NCBI RefSeq assembly: GCF_037392515.1
Contig: NC_090288.1
Span: 57,707,673-57,771,672 of the forward strand
Direction of reading: 5' to 3'
Source: Haliotis asinina
Taxonomy: Eukaryota; Mollusca; Gastropoda; Lepetellida; Haliotidae
DNA length: 64,000 nucleotides
The translations under genes and the position numbers were made by a program. Positions 1 to 13,083 of this stretch are shown here, one piece after another. The notes under the pieces are model-generated. The model was given only the letters and a program-made list of their open reading frames with translations. It searched no databases and was not told where the DNA came from. How positions within the stretch are numbered: the stretch's first letter is position 1; the number at the start of each line of letters is the position of its first letter.

Positions 1-1255
1 ATATAATGCTACTTTTGTTTGACAATGACGTTACAATGTTCTCTCATATTGTTTCAGAGATGCAAAAGCAATTTAATGTGCTCCAATATTTCTGTGAAAG
101 ATAGGGATTTCATGTCAATTTAGACAAAACCAGTGTTATTGTATTCAGAAACAGTGGCATTGTTGCTAAACATTACACCATATGCTATGTATCTAGGTAT
201 TCTATTTTCATCAACACTGACCTGTGCAAAAGCATGTCAAACACTAGCAGCTCAAGCTTCACGTACAATGATATCACTGTTCACATTAAATTGAAATAAT
301 AGTTGCATATCCTTTCCGGTGGCCTGTAAAATATTTGATAGCAAAGTTTCACCAGTTTTACTGCACAGGTCTAAAATATGAAGGACAAGATACTTTGAAG
401 TTATAGAAATAGTCAACACCCAGTATTAAACACTTCTTACAGGTTAGCAAAATTCAGGTTGAATAAGGCTATGCTTGGTGAAACAGGGTGCCATACAATG
501 TATGTGTCAAAACAGGTAACGGTTATAAGATACCAGTTAAAAACACTTCATATGAATTGTTCTCAGTATCCATACCAAAGCTTCATAATGTTAACAAAAT
601 TAGATGATGCTTGAAAACAAAACTGCATGTCAAGTCTCAGAAATTTGCTATTTTACACAGGTTTTCAGTCATGTTTGGTTTTCCCAAAATGTGGGTGATT
701 CTATTATGTTTGCAACTATATTCAAATAACCGTTGAAAGATTGATTGCGAAACTTGGTTTTATATGATCTTCACACTATCTAAGTATTTATAGAAACATT
801 AAGTCCTTGTTGCAGCCTGAAAAATATTTAATGTGTCTCTCGGATAGGTCTTTGCTAGGAGCAATATGTAAATTTAGAACACCTCTTCATGATTTTAACA
901 TTATTAACTTATGCACAAACAAAAGTGAACATGTATATAATTCACTCTGTTCGCAATGTGATCTCAACGTTATGGAGTTCCATGGCCTGTTTATTTGTAA
1001 ACAGTATCATGACCTGAGAATAAAATATCTCCCAAGCCTTTCCTGTATTAATCACTACTCAGAGAAACTCTTGAGTAATATACTACAAATAATGAGGATA
1101 ATTTAAGAGCATTCGCCATCTTTCTTAAAAATGTGTTCCTATGGAGATGTAAATGGAAACAGAAACATAGCTGTATTGTTCACTATGTGGCAAGTGTTCA
1201 GTCAAATACAATTGTATTATAAGTTATGAGACCGAATTACTGAATAAAAATATCT
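1..1255 (+). mobile_element. Degraded non-LTR retrotransposon, 3' part, plus strand
   Basis: Broken reading frames on the plus strand read as the C-terminal half of a LINE reverse transcriptase. Near 20-150 there is an acidic stretch followed by an LDKTSVIVF-like segment, then a YLGI-type motif near 195. A cysteine-containing C-terminal motif lies near 950-1040 (CSQCDLNVMEFHGLF..CKQYHDLR). The same motif occurs, better preserved, in the minus-strand copy at 1370-4620, so both belong to one family. The element is cut by the window edge on the left and ends near an A-rich tail around 1240. Frame breaks are frequent, so it is dead. The exact clade was not determined. It should lie in the first intron of the reelin-like gene. 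Confidence 0.6.
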
Positions 1256-1369
1256 ATCTATTCTGAGTGCTGGGGAGCTGTTCAGGGATTTTCTGCAGAA
1301 CTGCCTGCCATACCACAAGACCACATATATATGGAATACTAAAGTATGTCCCGTGTAATACCATATTTC

Positions 1370-4300
1370 AATCAATCAATCAAGTTTATTTCGTAGCAAG
1401 GCCTTAGGCCCACGTACAATACAAAATAAATAAGTGTAATTATAAGAATGTGGCAATTGAAGTCAGATTCATATATATAAAGAACACAGTGACAATGCTT
1501 CCTTAATGTAAGAAGAACAATTAGTTGCTGATAATGTATTAAGAAAGTATTAAGAAAGAAAATACATACAGCGCAAGTCATGATACATTTCAAATTCAAA
1601 TAAGAAGTGAAATTCATTTTCAACAAAATTATCATTACAAATATTACAAAGTTTTTGATGTCTCGGAACTGCGAATCTACCAGTATTTTTATATATTGGA
1701 AGTGCACCGATTCGTAACATTGTTATTCTACTCCTCGCACCTTTAGATTTCAAAAACGTTAAATATGGCTCAATGCAAAATACACTTTTAATACTGGAAT
1801 ATAAAGATCAAGCGATGAGCATTTGTGCTCTGAAAGTATGAATTGCTTATGACAATCACTAACTCTTAGATAAAAATCTTTCAAAAACTGTTCCTCGTTG
1901 CCTACTCCTTGAGCTTCCCACACAAAACCAAAACCATAATTGAACAGGTATTCCAGACAAAGTATACCGTTTTTCGACCAACTTGATCTAATTTGTGGAA
2001 CATAATATAGCACTGCTTTGGATTTCTATCCTCTGATAAGTGTAAAATTTGAACCAGTACTTCATAACACGTAATAGACTATCAACATAAATATACTTTC
2101 TAACATATTCCGCCAAGACAGCCGCGTCAGTGCATGTATAGTTTACATCCAACACATACTTTATTAAGTTAAACCTAATATGAACCTGTTCAATAACATG
2201 CCATTTCTGAAAACCCCAAATTTCAGAGGCATACAAAATTATCAGCTTTATCTGAACGTCAAAGATATTGAACAGAATAGTTGGAGAAATATTTTTATGT
2301 CTCCTACAAAAAACCTTAACTGTGGACAAGGCATTATTCGATTTATTTACCAGATTTTGAACTGATTTAGAACATGAAAGTCTATTTGAAAACAGTAAAC
2401 CCAAATAATCAATATGTAGAAACATTTAACTTGTGATCACAAAAATGCCATGATTCATATCTTCTTTATTTACCACCATTTCTAAAGACTAACACCTCTG
2501 TTTTCTCAAAATTTACGAAAAAAAACCCATTTTTAACAAAACTCTACTAAAACATTGATGTTTCTCTGAAGACTGACGACAGAATCTGCAAACATAAATC
2601 ATCTGCATACAGAAGTAAATACAATTCCATAAACTCTGGATCAATAAATACACCTGTCACAACTAGTAATTATTTCCATATACAACTGATTAACAAACGA
2701 CGCAAATAAAAGAGGACTTAAAATACAGCCTTGTTAAACCCCACTGAAGGAATCAAAATATTCCGAAACATTTAAATTATTGAACTTAGCACTAGCCTTT
2801 GTCTTTGAATACATGTCTCGGTGATACTGAACATAGTCCCATGGACACTATTAGACAATATAACAAACCACAAAAGATCTCTATTTACAGAATCGAACGC
2901 CTTACGGAAATCAACCAATAAACAATAAAATCTCCCTCCTGTTTTTGACAAATATTTCTGTATAACACTTTGGAGTGTAAAAATGTTATCGACCGTAGAA
3001 TAGCCTTTACGAAAGCTACCTTGGCATTCAGGAGACAGATCTAACGCATCAGCAACATCTTTCAAACGCCTATTCAAAATGGAAGTAAAGATTTTGCCAC
3101 AAATATCCATAAAAGAGATACCACGATAGTTATTTACTTGGTTAATGCTTCCTTTTTTATGCAATGGGACTATTATACTAAAGGACCACTGACATGGGAA
3201 CGTACCTGACCTAAAAATACCATTAAACAAAGTACACAAATATGACTTCAAAACAGTTCTAGTACCCTTAAACATCTCTGGTGGAATACCATCTAGACTT
3301 TCATTAGGCCGTAAACTACAAAGAGCAAACTCCACCTCATCAATACTTATGTCCCTGTATATTATGTATTTTACCATCAGAGCAAGTTTCACAGACTGAT
3401 TCTTGCACGTCATGATTTACAATTAAATCCTTTGTAAAGGATGAAAACTCTTCATCAATATATATATATATATATATTGAATATTTAAAACGTCTTAAAA
3501 ATATTCAACCCATGACAAACAGTCAATTGATGCAACCGATTTTCATGAAGCACTACTAAAATGTCTCACGTGAGACCAAAATGATTTAACCCTTTCATAA
3601 GAAAAATCTGCTGATACAGAATTGGTTATTGATATTGTATATTCCTCCTTCCTATGACGACAAAGTTCTCTGAATTTGTTTCAAACTCTATGAAACCCTA
3701 GAAGGTAAGGAAATCCCCAGATGAGCGAAATCTATCCAAAAGTTCATATTTATAATGTTTTAAGTCTTCACAGTCTTGATCAAACCATTGCTGTTTGTGA
3801 TTATCACGTCTCCTCAGCAAGTTCGAGTTCATTCCACAAGAGGATGCAGTTTCTTGGATAATGTCCGTCAGCATTTTTGCACCTAGAGATCGATTATTCA
3901 AGGTTTGCTTTCAAACTTGTCTGCGTGGGAAGGTCTCCACTTATATTTTATTATATTATTATTGTATTATAAAGCTCCGAATCGACTGTCCCCTGGAGGA
4001 AACACTTCAGCTGACAAACAATAGGCAAATAATCAGATTCTACTGATGCACACACACTAAAATCACTGAGTTAAATAGATGAGTAGAACACAATGGATAG
4101 TCAACGAGACTATGTCCTTTACATGCAATACATGTATATGCTCCATGTGGATCACTGTCTGATCTGCCATTGAGGATGTGTATTCCATAACTGCAACATA
4201 TATTAATAAGTTCCTCACCATGGTTATTTATTTCAGAGTCTCTTGAAGAGCGTGGGGTATCGAATGTGTCAATGATGTCGTTAACATCATCTAACTCGGG

Positions 4301-4620
4301 AATAAGGTCTGCTTTATCAGGAATGATATAATCTGACAGGCAGCATGTTCTGGCATTAAAAGTCGCCATAGATAATAATATCAGTGTTATTATAATTTCA
4401 GATCTAAAATAGTGTTATCCAGGTATTCAACTCCCTTCTTATCTCTAGTATCAGTCACAACAGGATGAATATAAACAAATTCTAGGATGACATCTCTGTC
4501 CAGACAGAAAAATGTTTGCTTAATTTGCCTCCCATATAGTACATGATGTACAATGCATAAAACACTTTCTGCAATGGGCAGTATGATTAACTGACATTCA
4601 GTTTGAAAAGCCACTTTTCA
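1370..4620 (-). mobile_element. Degraded non-LTR retrotransposon (endonuclease + reverse transcriptase)
   Basis: Reading the minus strand, fragments come in LINE order. 4614-4390 and 4369-4040 are endonuclease-like (VYIHPVVTDTRD; later CCSYGIHILNGR). 3901-3698 is the linker. 3413-2772 is reverse transcriptase with the typical fingers and palm pattern: DGIPPEMFKG, WSFSIIVPLHKKG, NNYRGISFMDICGKIF, GFRKGYSTVDN-like and LLVDFRKAFDSV. 2425-1988 is the C-terminal RT/thumb region (YASEIWG). The cysteine motif lies near 1750-1550. The 3' end at about 1370 is a short (TTGA)n tail on the minus strand, as many LINEs have. Stops and frameshifts separate every block, so no intact ORF remains. It is probably 5'-truncated. 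It sits tail-to-tail with the plus-strand copy at 1-1255. Confidence 0.8.
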
Positions 4621-4837
4621 AAGTCAGTCAATTTAAAAATGTAACATTATGTTTATGAAAATTATTATTGTGCTTGAACAGGTACAAAAACATAACAGTT
4701 TCATTTATCTTATTTACAAAGCTCCAATATTTACAGTGAAAATATATGAAATAGTTTCCTGTCTCAAATGGTTTCAGTTTTCATCCAAACCAGAAAGTCC
4801 TAATGACATAACACATTAACTGCAGCATTAAAAAAAG

Positions 4838-5200
4838 AATTTGTTATTCTGTACTTGTTTTGAGTTGTGGATATTCATGATTACAAAATCCCCCACAAAA
4901 AGACATAAACATCCTAAAATTGTCAACAAAAAGAACTAATTTAGAAATCGTTATTCTGTACTTGTTTTGAGTTGTCAACAAAAAGAACTACTTAAGAATT
5001 TGTTATTCTGTTTGAGTTGTGTATATTCATGATTACAAAAGCTCCCACCCAAAAAAATACACATCCTAAAATTGTCAACAAACAGAACTAATTCAGAATT
5101 TGTCGTTCTGTACGTGTTTCGAGTTGTGTATATTCATGATTACAAAATCCCCCACAAAAATGCATAAACATCCTAAAATTGTCTATAAAACGAACTAAAT
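4838..5200. repeat. Intronic tandem repeat, unit about 100 bp, 3-4 copies
   Basis: Units begin with gaatttgttattctg near 4838, about 4943 (shortened), 4995 and 5096. Each contains gtatattcatgattacaaaa and catcctaaaattgtc. The array ends only a few bases before the splice donor of the reelin-like exon (intron begins at 5207, reading leftward on the minus strand). Confidence 0.8.
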
Positions 5201-5207
5201 CACTCAC

Positions 5208-5409
5208 CTTGATAAAACTTCCCAGGTACGTAGTAATGAGGATTCCCTTCTACTGACACACTGATGGCAACCTCACCCCTCTCAACACCAAATTCCTGTA
5301 CGTTTCCATGGTAATTACAAAGAAAGAAAAATGGTGACACTGTTAAAAGGCCTCCTGAGTGGTACTGATACAGTGCCACGAAAATGGTCGCTATCTGCCA
5401 AAACTCCAT
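5208..5409 (-). CDS. RELN: Reelin-like protein, first coding exon (partial gene)
   Basis: This exon encodes the N-terminus of a reelin-family secreted glycoprotein, an extracellular matrix signal of the RELN/F-spondin-domain type. Translation on the minus strand gives 67 residues plus one base (phase 1). A hydrophobic start looks like a signal peptide ([20 protein letters not shown]). Then come [30 protein letters not shown] and VPGKFYQ. The FSPFFFLC...GE...I.GNP.YYVPG pattern is the opening of the reeler domain in vertebrate reelin. The exon ends at a good donor (CAAG|GTGAGTG at 5208/5207). A possible acceptor (attacag, near 5418) precedes the ATG, so an upstream non-coding exon may exist. 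The following exons were not found in 1-5200 and must lie beyond the left edge. Identity rests on one exon, but the motif match is strong. Confidence 0.85.
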
Positions 5410-6238
5410 GATGGAATCTGTAATGGAATAATTCTTTGTTACATTTTTGTCAGGTCACATGGAATACAATCTAGTATCTGCCATATATTTTGTCCAGCTC
5501 GTGACGTAACGACTTCATGCGTAGGGTGTCACTGAATGTGGAATTTCCTGAACTGTTTCCCCAATACTTGACTCCACTTTACCTACAGCTCCTTCATCTT
5601 TGAAAAACAGCTCAAATCAAAACCAAAAGTGTCCTAATTTTTAAGCCAACAATTGATGCAAATTGCCACTTCACAATTTAGCTTTCAGATCAAATAAAAC
5701 AGTTTCTAAAATTACCATGGTCTTAAAAAATTAGGGTTCACAGATGTATGCTACTTACGATAGTGTGGCAGTGGTTACTGTTATGATAGTAATTTCAACA
5801 AATGTTGCAGCTTCTACTATACCGCTGTGACATTCAAAATATGAAGGTCATGTATGACAGACAGCTTATCAAAAATCAATGCCAATTTTCATATTCATAT
5901 CATACTGTTGCTACACCTATTACACTCTTCACAAGTTATACATGCCGGAAATGATAAAATGACATTTTTCAAAATGTCTGCAATGGCGGCCATGTTTAAA
6001 GGAGGTAGAATTTAATTCTGGGAACAAGTGTTAGATAATTATAATAGAGCATATTTAAAATGTGCTCATATCCACGCTCAGAAGTATGCTCTTGGTGCCA
6101 CATACATACATTAAAATACATGCATAGTACATACAGACCTAAGAAAATTTCAATCAATAGGTGCATTAGAGTACATAAACAACAAGCATTGTCACTAAGG
6201 TGACATAATCGCCCGCTGCATGTTTTCAAATCAAACTT
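5410..6238. other. Intergenic, upstream of reelin-like exon
   Basis: AT-rich sequence with no supported gene. It must contain 5' UTR or promoter sequence of the minus-strand reelin-like gene, but I see no distinctive core promoter element. Confidence 0.4.
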
Positions 6239-6562
6239 GGGCCAGACCAATTTTATTTCTTGTTTTACGGATCCCCTTGCCGTATTTTTTCAAGAATGAG
6301 AAAAAAAATTTAAATTAATTTCCCCCGCTCAAAAAATAAAATCCTTATGTTTTTATCGGCTGAAAATTTAAACTCACAAGAAAATACTTTTTAGGGCTTT
6401 TTCACCCATATTCATTTCATAAATTGCCAAGAGTAAAAAAGTTTGAGTATTTATAAGGAATATTACACTGATTGAAAATTTTACTTTTATTTTTTTTCCC
6501 GCCTGCCTTTAGGTTTTCAGAGGCCAAAAATCTATAAAACAAGAAATAGAATTGGTCTGGCC
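6239..6562. mobile_element. MITE with about 28-bp terminal inverted repeats (family B)
   Basis: The left end, ggccagaccaattttatttc from 6239, and the right end, reading aatagaattggtctggcc up to 6562, are inverted copies of about 28 bp with a few mismatches. The roughly 320-bp interior is AT-rich and non-coding. A second, one-ended copy lies at 13808-13886. Both right ends are followed by ttaagaag, so the true boundary may lie a few bases further out. Confidence 0.65.
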
Positions 6563-6564
6563 TT

Positions 6565-7150
6565 AAGAAGAAATGAAACTCCTAAAAAACACAGTTGCCT
6601 TGACCTTGAAAATCAACGTAAGGTCACCAAAATCGATTGGGCCCTGCATCTTCCCTAGATAAAGCTTGATGTTGAATATGAAGAAAATCCAGTGAATGGC
6701 GCTTGAGATATCTCACGAACACGGTAAAAAGCTGAAGTCCCCTTGTGACCTTGAGGTGAAGAATCTGGTGAACGGTTCTTAAGATATTCCAGTTTGTACG
6801 TACTTATGGACAAACAACCTTGAAAATGATGTGAAGGTTACCAAAATCAACTGGGTCCTGTGCCTTCCTTTGATAAAGCTTGATATTAAATTTGGAGAAA
6901 AGACAGTGAATGGTGCTTGAGATGTCTTGCTGACAAGGTATAACACTAAAATCTCCTTTTGACCTTGAGATGAAGGTCAAGGTCACCAAACCTGACTGAG
7001 ACCTTTCTTTTACTGTGATAAACCTAAATGCCAAACATGAAAAGAATCTAGTTCACGGTTCTTAAGATATTCCAATCCGTACATATGGCTGGACGGAGCC
7101 TGATACTACATTCTCTGCTTCGCGATAAACACGCTGCTGCGGATAATAAA
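6565..7150. repeat. Dispersed repeat built of three ccttgaccttgaa-type modules
   Basis: Three imperfect modules start near 6600, 6820 and 6962. They share aggtcaccaaaa, gataaagcttgat, cagtgaatgg.gcttgaga and cggttcttaagatattcca. The segment ends at about 7150 in a terminus (cgctgctgcggataataa) of the kind seen in widespread mollusc repeats. It is non-coding. Confidence 0.6.
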
Positions 7151-8013
7151 GGCTAGTGGTGAAAATATTGGGCAAAGAGGTAGGTTTTGAGATTTGATTC
7201 GAAAAAGTCTACAGATTCAGAGTGTTTGAGATCAAAGGGGATCGAGTTCCACAAAACATGGGAAGTGTAGGAGAAAGTTCTGTATCCAAAGGGTTTACGT
7301 TTGTAGTTTGGCACCGTCAGAAGGATTTGCTGTTGTGTGCAAAGTTCGCGAGCTGGACTGTAGGGGTTGATCAGATCTGCAATGTAGGGTGGAGACTGGC
7401 TGTGAAGGGACTTGTATGTGAGGCAGAGTGTCTTGGATTGAATTAGAATTACCGAAGCTGGGATGACCCATATGAAATTTCAGCACTACAGACCTAGTTG
7501 ATTAACAGATGTGGAAGAAAATGACAGCATGAGAAGGACATAGGAGACAGAATGATATAAAGTCAAAACATGTCTTGCTGGAATTTTGCTACACCAACAC
7601 AGCTGATTATATTTAGAAAATGACAAACAAGTCTAAATTCAGAGTCACTCATCTTTCTGTTGCTGGCACCAAAGTAAATGCACAAAATAATTCTAAATAA
7701 ATAACAAACATTAGTGATTTCGAAATACAGTTTCGATTTCGAGATACGGTGCAACTCCAACTTTTTCTCAAGTGACAAAAATAAGGGTTCTCCTTTGCCA
7801 GCCAGTCACATTGTTCCTAAAGTAGCATTTAGGTTAGTTGTGTTTAAAGTTCAAAATATGGGCCTTGAATAAGCTTGCATCTTTCATAACAGCTCCCTTT
7901 CCAATACCTTCAATGATGAAACCTGAGGTTATATTGTAGTTAATTAGTTGTGTTTTTGTGTGTAATAATTCCTCACTTTTGCATCACTTTTAATACTTTA
8001 AAATAATTTTAAA
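7151..8013. other. Intergenic, no gene seen
   Basis: 7160-7440 is less AT-rich than its surroundings and is open for about 70 codons in two frames, but the translations match nothing I recognise. It may be an old repeat. The remainder is AT-rich. Confidence 0.35.
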
Positions 8014-8277
8014 GGCTGCCTAAACAAAAAAAAATTAAATGTTTCCCAGGCTCATTTTTTTTCAAAAGTGATGAGGGCCGAAGGATCTTTTTTTTTCTTC
8101 TCAGAAATATGGCTTGAGGTGTTTTGTAGGTGTTAATGAGTTGTCGATTCAGCCACACTCATTCTTATAGTGAACAAACGGATGATCGGGATGCGGCTGA
8201 GTCAAAATTATTTTTTTAAATGGCAATTAAAATTGTTACAAGCATAAATGAAAGTGACATGCCGATGCCCAGGAAAT
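8014..8277. mobile_element. MITE family C, copy 1
   Basis: Starts ggctgcctaaac...aaatgtttcccaggctc and ends gtgacatgccgatgcccagg, so the ends are related inverted repeats (aaatgtttc.tgggc). Two longer copies of the family occur at 53810-54148 (same orientation) and 63020-63352 (opposite orientation), sharing cactcattcttatagtg and ggatgatc..gatg. Confidence 0.65.
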
Positions 8278-11200
8278 ATTTACATCTAACATGTCAAAAA
8301 GGTTACCCAATCATTTTTTCTCATGCTTTCAAAATTGGTCCAGGCTAATGTATGACTTGGTTATAAAATATGTATGACCATGACTGTCTTCATCTCCCAT
8401 GGACCTTCTTCATTCAGAGAGATTTAAAGCTTGGTACCCTAAGCAAACTTGAAATCAGATATCCCTGAGGCTCTGCAGTTCATCCAGGATATGTAGTGAG
8501 TGTGTAAGTGAGTGAGGGGAATCCAACCTGTGTCCTCTGCATGACGCTAAATGAGATGTTTATAGATAAACAAATTTGACTTCATAAGTCTTGCAATTTC
8601 AGTAATGTCAAAGCATTAAAATGAGTGAATACAACTCACTACTTGATCAATATAATGAAAATTCAAATAATTAAACCTATCTGTCTTGCACATACCACTG
8701 GTCATGTAACATCTTTCACAATCATTCATGCAAAAAAAACCCAGATCAACAGGGTCCTTTCAAAATATCTGCAATGGCAGACATGTATGAAACTGGACTG
8801 AAATTTAGCAATGCTGAAAAGAAAAGACTGGGATGACAGACATAACACTCCATAATTCAAACAAATTATGAAACAATAACACTCTATTGGCCTAGTAGGT
8901 TTAGAAATACTGAAATGCATTAACAATAGAGTGAGTTGGATGTGATTTCACATTGATTGATTTTACAGTTCTAACATGGCTTATCTACACTTAGTAGGAA
9001 AGTCTGACATGATGCCTGTCTTTGATGCTTTATAATCAATTCAAAGAGAATCATGAGGCTGTGGATAGTGTTGACAAACCAAGAAACAAAACTGACATCC
9101 GTAAATCAAAACTCACAAAACTGACAATAAAAGGATGCACACGGAACTGTATGTATCACAAACCAGAGTTACACTACTAAAGTTAGGAGACAGACATATA
9201 AAGGTCATAGATCACAGCTTAATTAAATCCAAACCACAACTATGTGATGCATAATTGCATCATAACAAATTTGACACTCATAAATGCAGAACTGGTTGAA
9301 AAATATTTTAAGACACTTTGCCCTGTTATCAATGAAACCAAGTTACCTCTACAAAGCCATGATATTTGCTATACAACATGAATTGTGAATCTGTTAATTC
9401 AAATTTGAAAATGTTAAATTGCAAACGATAAGGTCTAGATAAACCCATGCATAACATGTCATTTATCTGTACATTTCAAGTTTAATGTGAAAAGTTTAAA
9501 AATGATAAGTCAGTTTGTTAACAGTTCATGATTAATTTCCCATGGTCGATAGTTCATTCATATGTAATACATGAAGCAGATTTGTCCAATTTTAGCAAAT
9601 GTGTGTGAAAAAGGATATTTTCTGTAAAATTATTAAAATGTCTTGACACAAAAAAAACCCATTTCTTTTTATATCATGGCATTTCCATAGCAAAAGCCTG
9701 TGTATGTTAAGGTACTTGTGTAACAATAAAGGCAAAATTCTCTTGATAAATTAGATAACATCCTGCTTTACTCAGGATCATCTGAATTGATTCTTGATAT
9801 TTCTATTGAAACACATTGATAATTCTATCACTTAAAGAATATTTCTCCAGTTTCCTGTAAATTGTCATAACTTACAGGTTAAGCAGCTTTGAAACATATG
9901 TCTTACCTTTATCATCCAACAGTTAAAGATTCTAATATCCAGGAGCAGTCATATAACCTTTCTTGTACTGACTGCTTTACGATATCTGAACCCGGAATCT
10001 TGGACGCAATAATCCAAGTTTCAAAGTACAATGCAAAACCTGATACTCTCCTTAAATAATATGAAGAACAATTCACATCCACTTTAAAAAACCCACAAAA
10101 ATCCTCAGTTCATATGAAGTCCAACATCAGTGAAAGAAGACAGAGAAAAAATGCAAAGATAAAAATGGATACGAACACAAAGTTTCATCCAGGTTCACTT
10201 CAACAAAAGGGAACTTTCCATCATGCCAAACCAATGTGGTTTGCTTTCTTCCTTCACAGAAAGAATTTATGATTAAATACCAAAGGAAGATAAAGTTGAA
10301 ATTTATCTGGTTAAGAAAAACATTAATTTCTCACCAGCAAGCAGAGAGCAGGGTTATCAGGAATCCCCGAGCCTCTCAGATAAGAAGCTGATACCGACCA
10401 CCTCAAAGCGGCATGTGTTTAACACTTTCCCCAAGCTTCTAAATTAATTCCAGCTTATGTAAGAAATTGCCTAGATAAAATAAGATTCAGATTTCTTCAT
10501 ATATTTTGATGTAAAGTACAATGTGAAAATGTTCAATTTGGTAATTTTCTTGTCAATATGTCCCATTTCATAAACTTTTCAAAGTAAATATATTTCAAAA
10601 TATGGTATTATTTACTTTTATGTTAAAAAATGTGTACATTTAAATAAAATATACATCACTAATATTTGAGTTACCTAATGTAAATATATTCTTCCTAAGT
10701 ATAAATGTATTCTTCAATAATGCTGACAATGTAAGAATGTGTCCAATTAGCAGATATCTCACACAGACTACTAAGTAACCTGACTATGACACACTAACTT
10801 GACCAGTCACATGATTCGAGACATACGTCAGTACTCGCAAAGGCGATGCGCCATAACTGTACGAGCACACAATTAGCAGGCGAAGGTTCTTCACATAGGA
10901 AATGGCTGCTTACAGCAATCCAAACAGATCCAATATCAGCCACATGTCTGCCTTAGTTCTGTCAGACTTGGGATCAGAATCACTAGAAAGGTGACAAATT
11001 GCTACCCAGACTTGCATAAATATCAGATTTTATCAACAACTTATCTCAACACAGCTTAATAATGTGATAAGTGGCCTCTCATGTTTATACGTTACATAAA
11101 AACTTAATTAGGACTGACAGAAAATGTTAACATAAAGTAGAAAAAATGAGGAGAATGTTCTTTTCACAAAAACAAAATAAGGAAGTATTTCAATTTCCAT

Positions 11201-11500
11201 TCAGCTTCTAACCGACTTTAAGTTAGGCAATATGTAAATCTGGATGAGTATCTAGTATCAGTAACCACTGTACTGTGGACCAAAACTATTGGTCTGCTGG
11301 CATGGATTATGTTAAAAGTGTATGTGATAATGGTTACACAATCCTTCATGGTATCTTGATCCAAAGTGGTAGATTCAGCTCACCACCTTATGAATATTGA
11401 AAATATGCCATTTGGATATATTTTTATATACACACCATCAAACTCCTGACTAGAGCTTAAACAAAACAAAAAAAAGAAAAAAAAAAAAAAGAAAAACATG
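8278..11500. other. Intergenic AT-rich DNA, no gene seen
   Basis: About 3.2 kb between reelin-like exon 1 and the minisatellite. No reading frame with coding character and no recognised repeat apart from A-rich runs (for example 11462-11495). It may hold distal regulatory sequence of the reelin-like gene. Confidence 0.4.
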
Positions 11501-11512
11501 TCATGAAATCTT

Positions 11513-12865
11513 GTGATTATGGAATATAGATTACCTTTGTTTGCCTGGTGATTATGGAATATAGAGGACCTTTCATAGTCAGGTGATTATGGAATGCAGA
11601 GGACCTTTGGCAGTCTAGTGATCATAGAATACAGAGGACCTTTGACAGTCCAGTAATTATGCAATACAGAGGACCTTTGGTCGTCAGACGATCATGAAAT
11701 ACAGACCTCTCAGGTGACTATAGAATGCACAGGACCTTTGGCAGTCAGTTGATTATGCAATACAGAGGACCTTTGGTGGTCAAGTGATAATAGAATACAG
11801 AGGACCTTTGGGAGTCCAGTGATTATGCAATACAGAGAAGCTTTGATTGTCAGATGATCATGAAATACACAATTCTCGTTGCCAGGTGATTGTGCAATAT
11901 AAGAGGGCCCTTGTTGGCCAGGTGACCATGCAATACTGAGGACCTTTGGTAGCCAGGTGATTATATTATAGAATTCAGAGGACCTTTGGTGGTCAGACGA
12001 GTATGCAGTAGAGATGACCTTTGTTGGTCAGGTCAGTATGCAATACAGAGGACCTTTGGTGGTCAGATGATTATAGAATACAGAGGACCTTTGGTGGTTA
12101 GGTGAGTATGCAATACAGAGGACCTTTGGTAGTTAAGTGTTTATAAAATACAGAGGACCGTTGGTGGTCAGGTGATTATGCAATACTGAGGACCCTTGGT
12201 AGTCATAGGTGATCACTCAATACATAGGACCTTTGGTGGTCACGTGATCACAAAATACATAAGAGCAATGGAAGTCCTTTGCAATGGAAGACCTTTGGTA
12301 AAGACTACCAAGGACCTTTGGTTGTCAGATGATCATGGAATATAGACCTCTGGTTGCCATGTGATTGTGCAATATTGAGGACCTTTGCTGGCCAGGTGAT
12401 CATGAAATACAGGGGACCTTTTGTTCCTATATGATTATACAATAGAGAGGACCGTTGGTAGCCAGGTGATTGTGCAATATAGAGGACCTTTGGTGGTCAG
12501 GTGATTGTGCAAGACAGAGGACCTTTGGTTGCCATTCGATTGTACAATACGGAGGACCTTTGGTAGCCAGGTGATTGTGCAGTATAGAAGACCTTTGGCA
12601 GTCAGGTGATTATGCAACACAGAGGACCTTTGGTGGTCAGATGCTTATAGAATACAGAGGACCTTTGGTGGTTAGGTGAGTATGCAATACAGAGGACCTT
12701 TGGTAGTTAAGTGTTTACAGAGTACAGAGGACAGGTGATTATGCAATACTGAGGACTCTTGGTAGTCATAGGTGATCATTGAATACAGAGGACCTTTGGT
12801 GGTCAGGTGATCATAGAATACAGAAGAGCAATGGAAGTCAGGTGATTAATGAATACAGAGTATGC
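11513..12865. repeat. 35-bp minisatellite array, about 38 units, with higher-order duplication
   Basis: Tandem units of about 35 bp follow the pattern gtgattatgcaatacagagg + acctttggtggtcag. Identity is variable, with some units shortened or lengthened. A block of roughly 250 bp near 12030-12280 recurs near 12600-12845, with the same unusual units in the same order (ggttaggtgagtatg, gtagttaagtgttta, gtcataggtgatca, agagcaatggaagtc). The array therefore grew partly by copying multi-unit segments. The period is not a multiple of three, so short ORFs across it are not meaningful. Confidence 0.95.
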
Positions 12866-13083
12866 AACAAGATGAATGCATCAACTAGCAGATCTAAGAA
12901 ATACTTGAGGTGTGAGTCCCAAGTTTCTGTGACTAGTTTCACAAAGAATGCTTCTTATTTCCTTCCTGTCCTTACAGCGAAGATGTTAGAGGTGAGCCAG
13001 TGGAGAGAGTGAAGTGCTTACCTAAATTATTCTGTTCTTAACTCTTCAAACAAGAGACGTATGATTTTATGGTTTTTGTTGGG

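Noticed and set aside
1..5200. Second coding exon of the reelin-like gene
   Set aside because: I looked for the continuation of the reeler domain on the minus strand and found only retrotransposon fragments and AT-rich DNA; a very short exon could still have been missed.
12435..12620. 61-codon ORF with a repeated protein pattern on the minus strand
   Set aside because: It lies within the 35-bp minisatellite; the period is not a multiple of three and the frame is chance.
11513..12865. CRISPR-like array
   Set aside because: Units are directly adjacent without unique spacers, and the genome is animal; it is a minisatellite.
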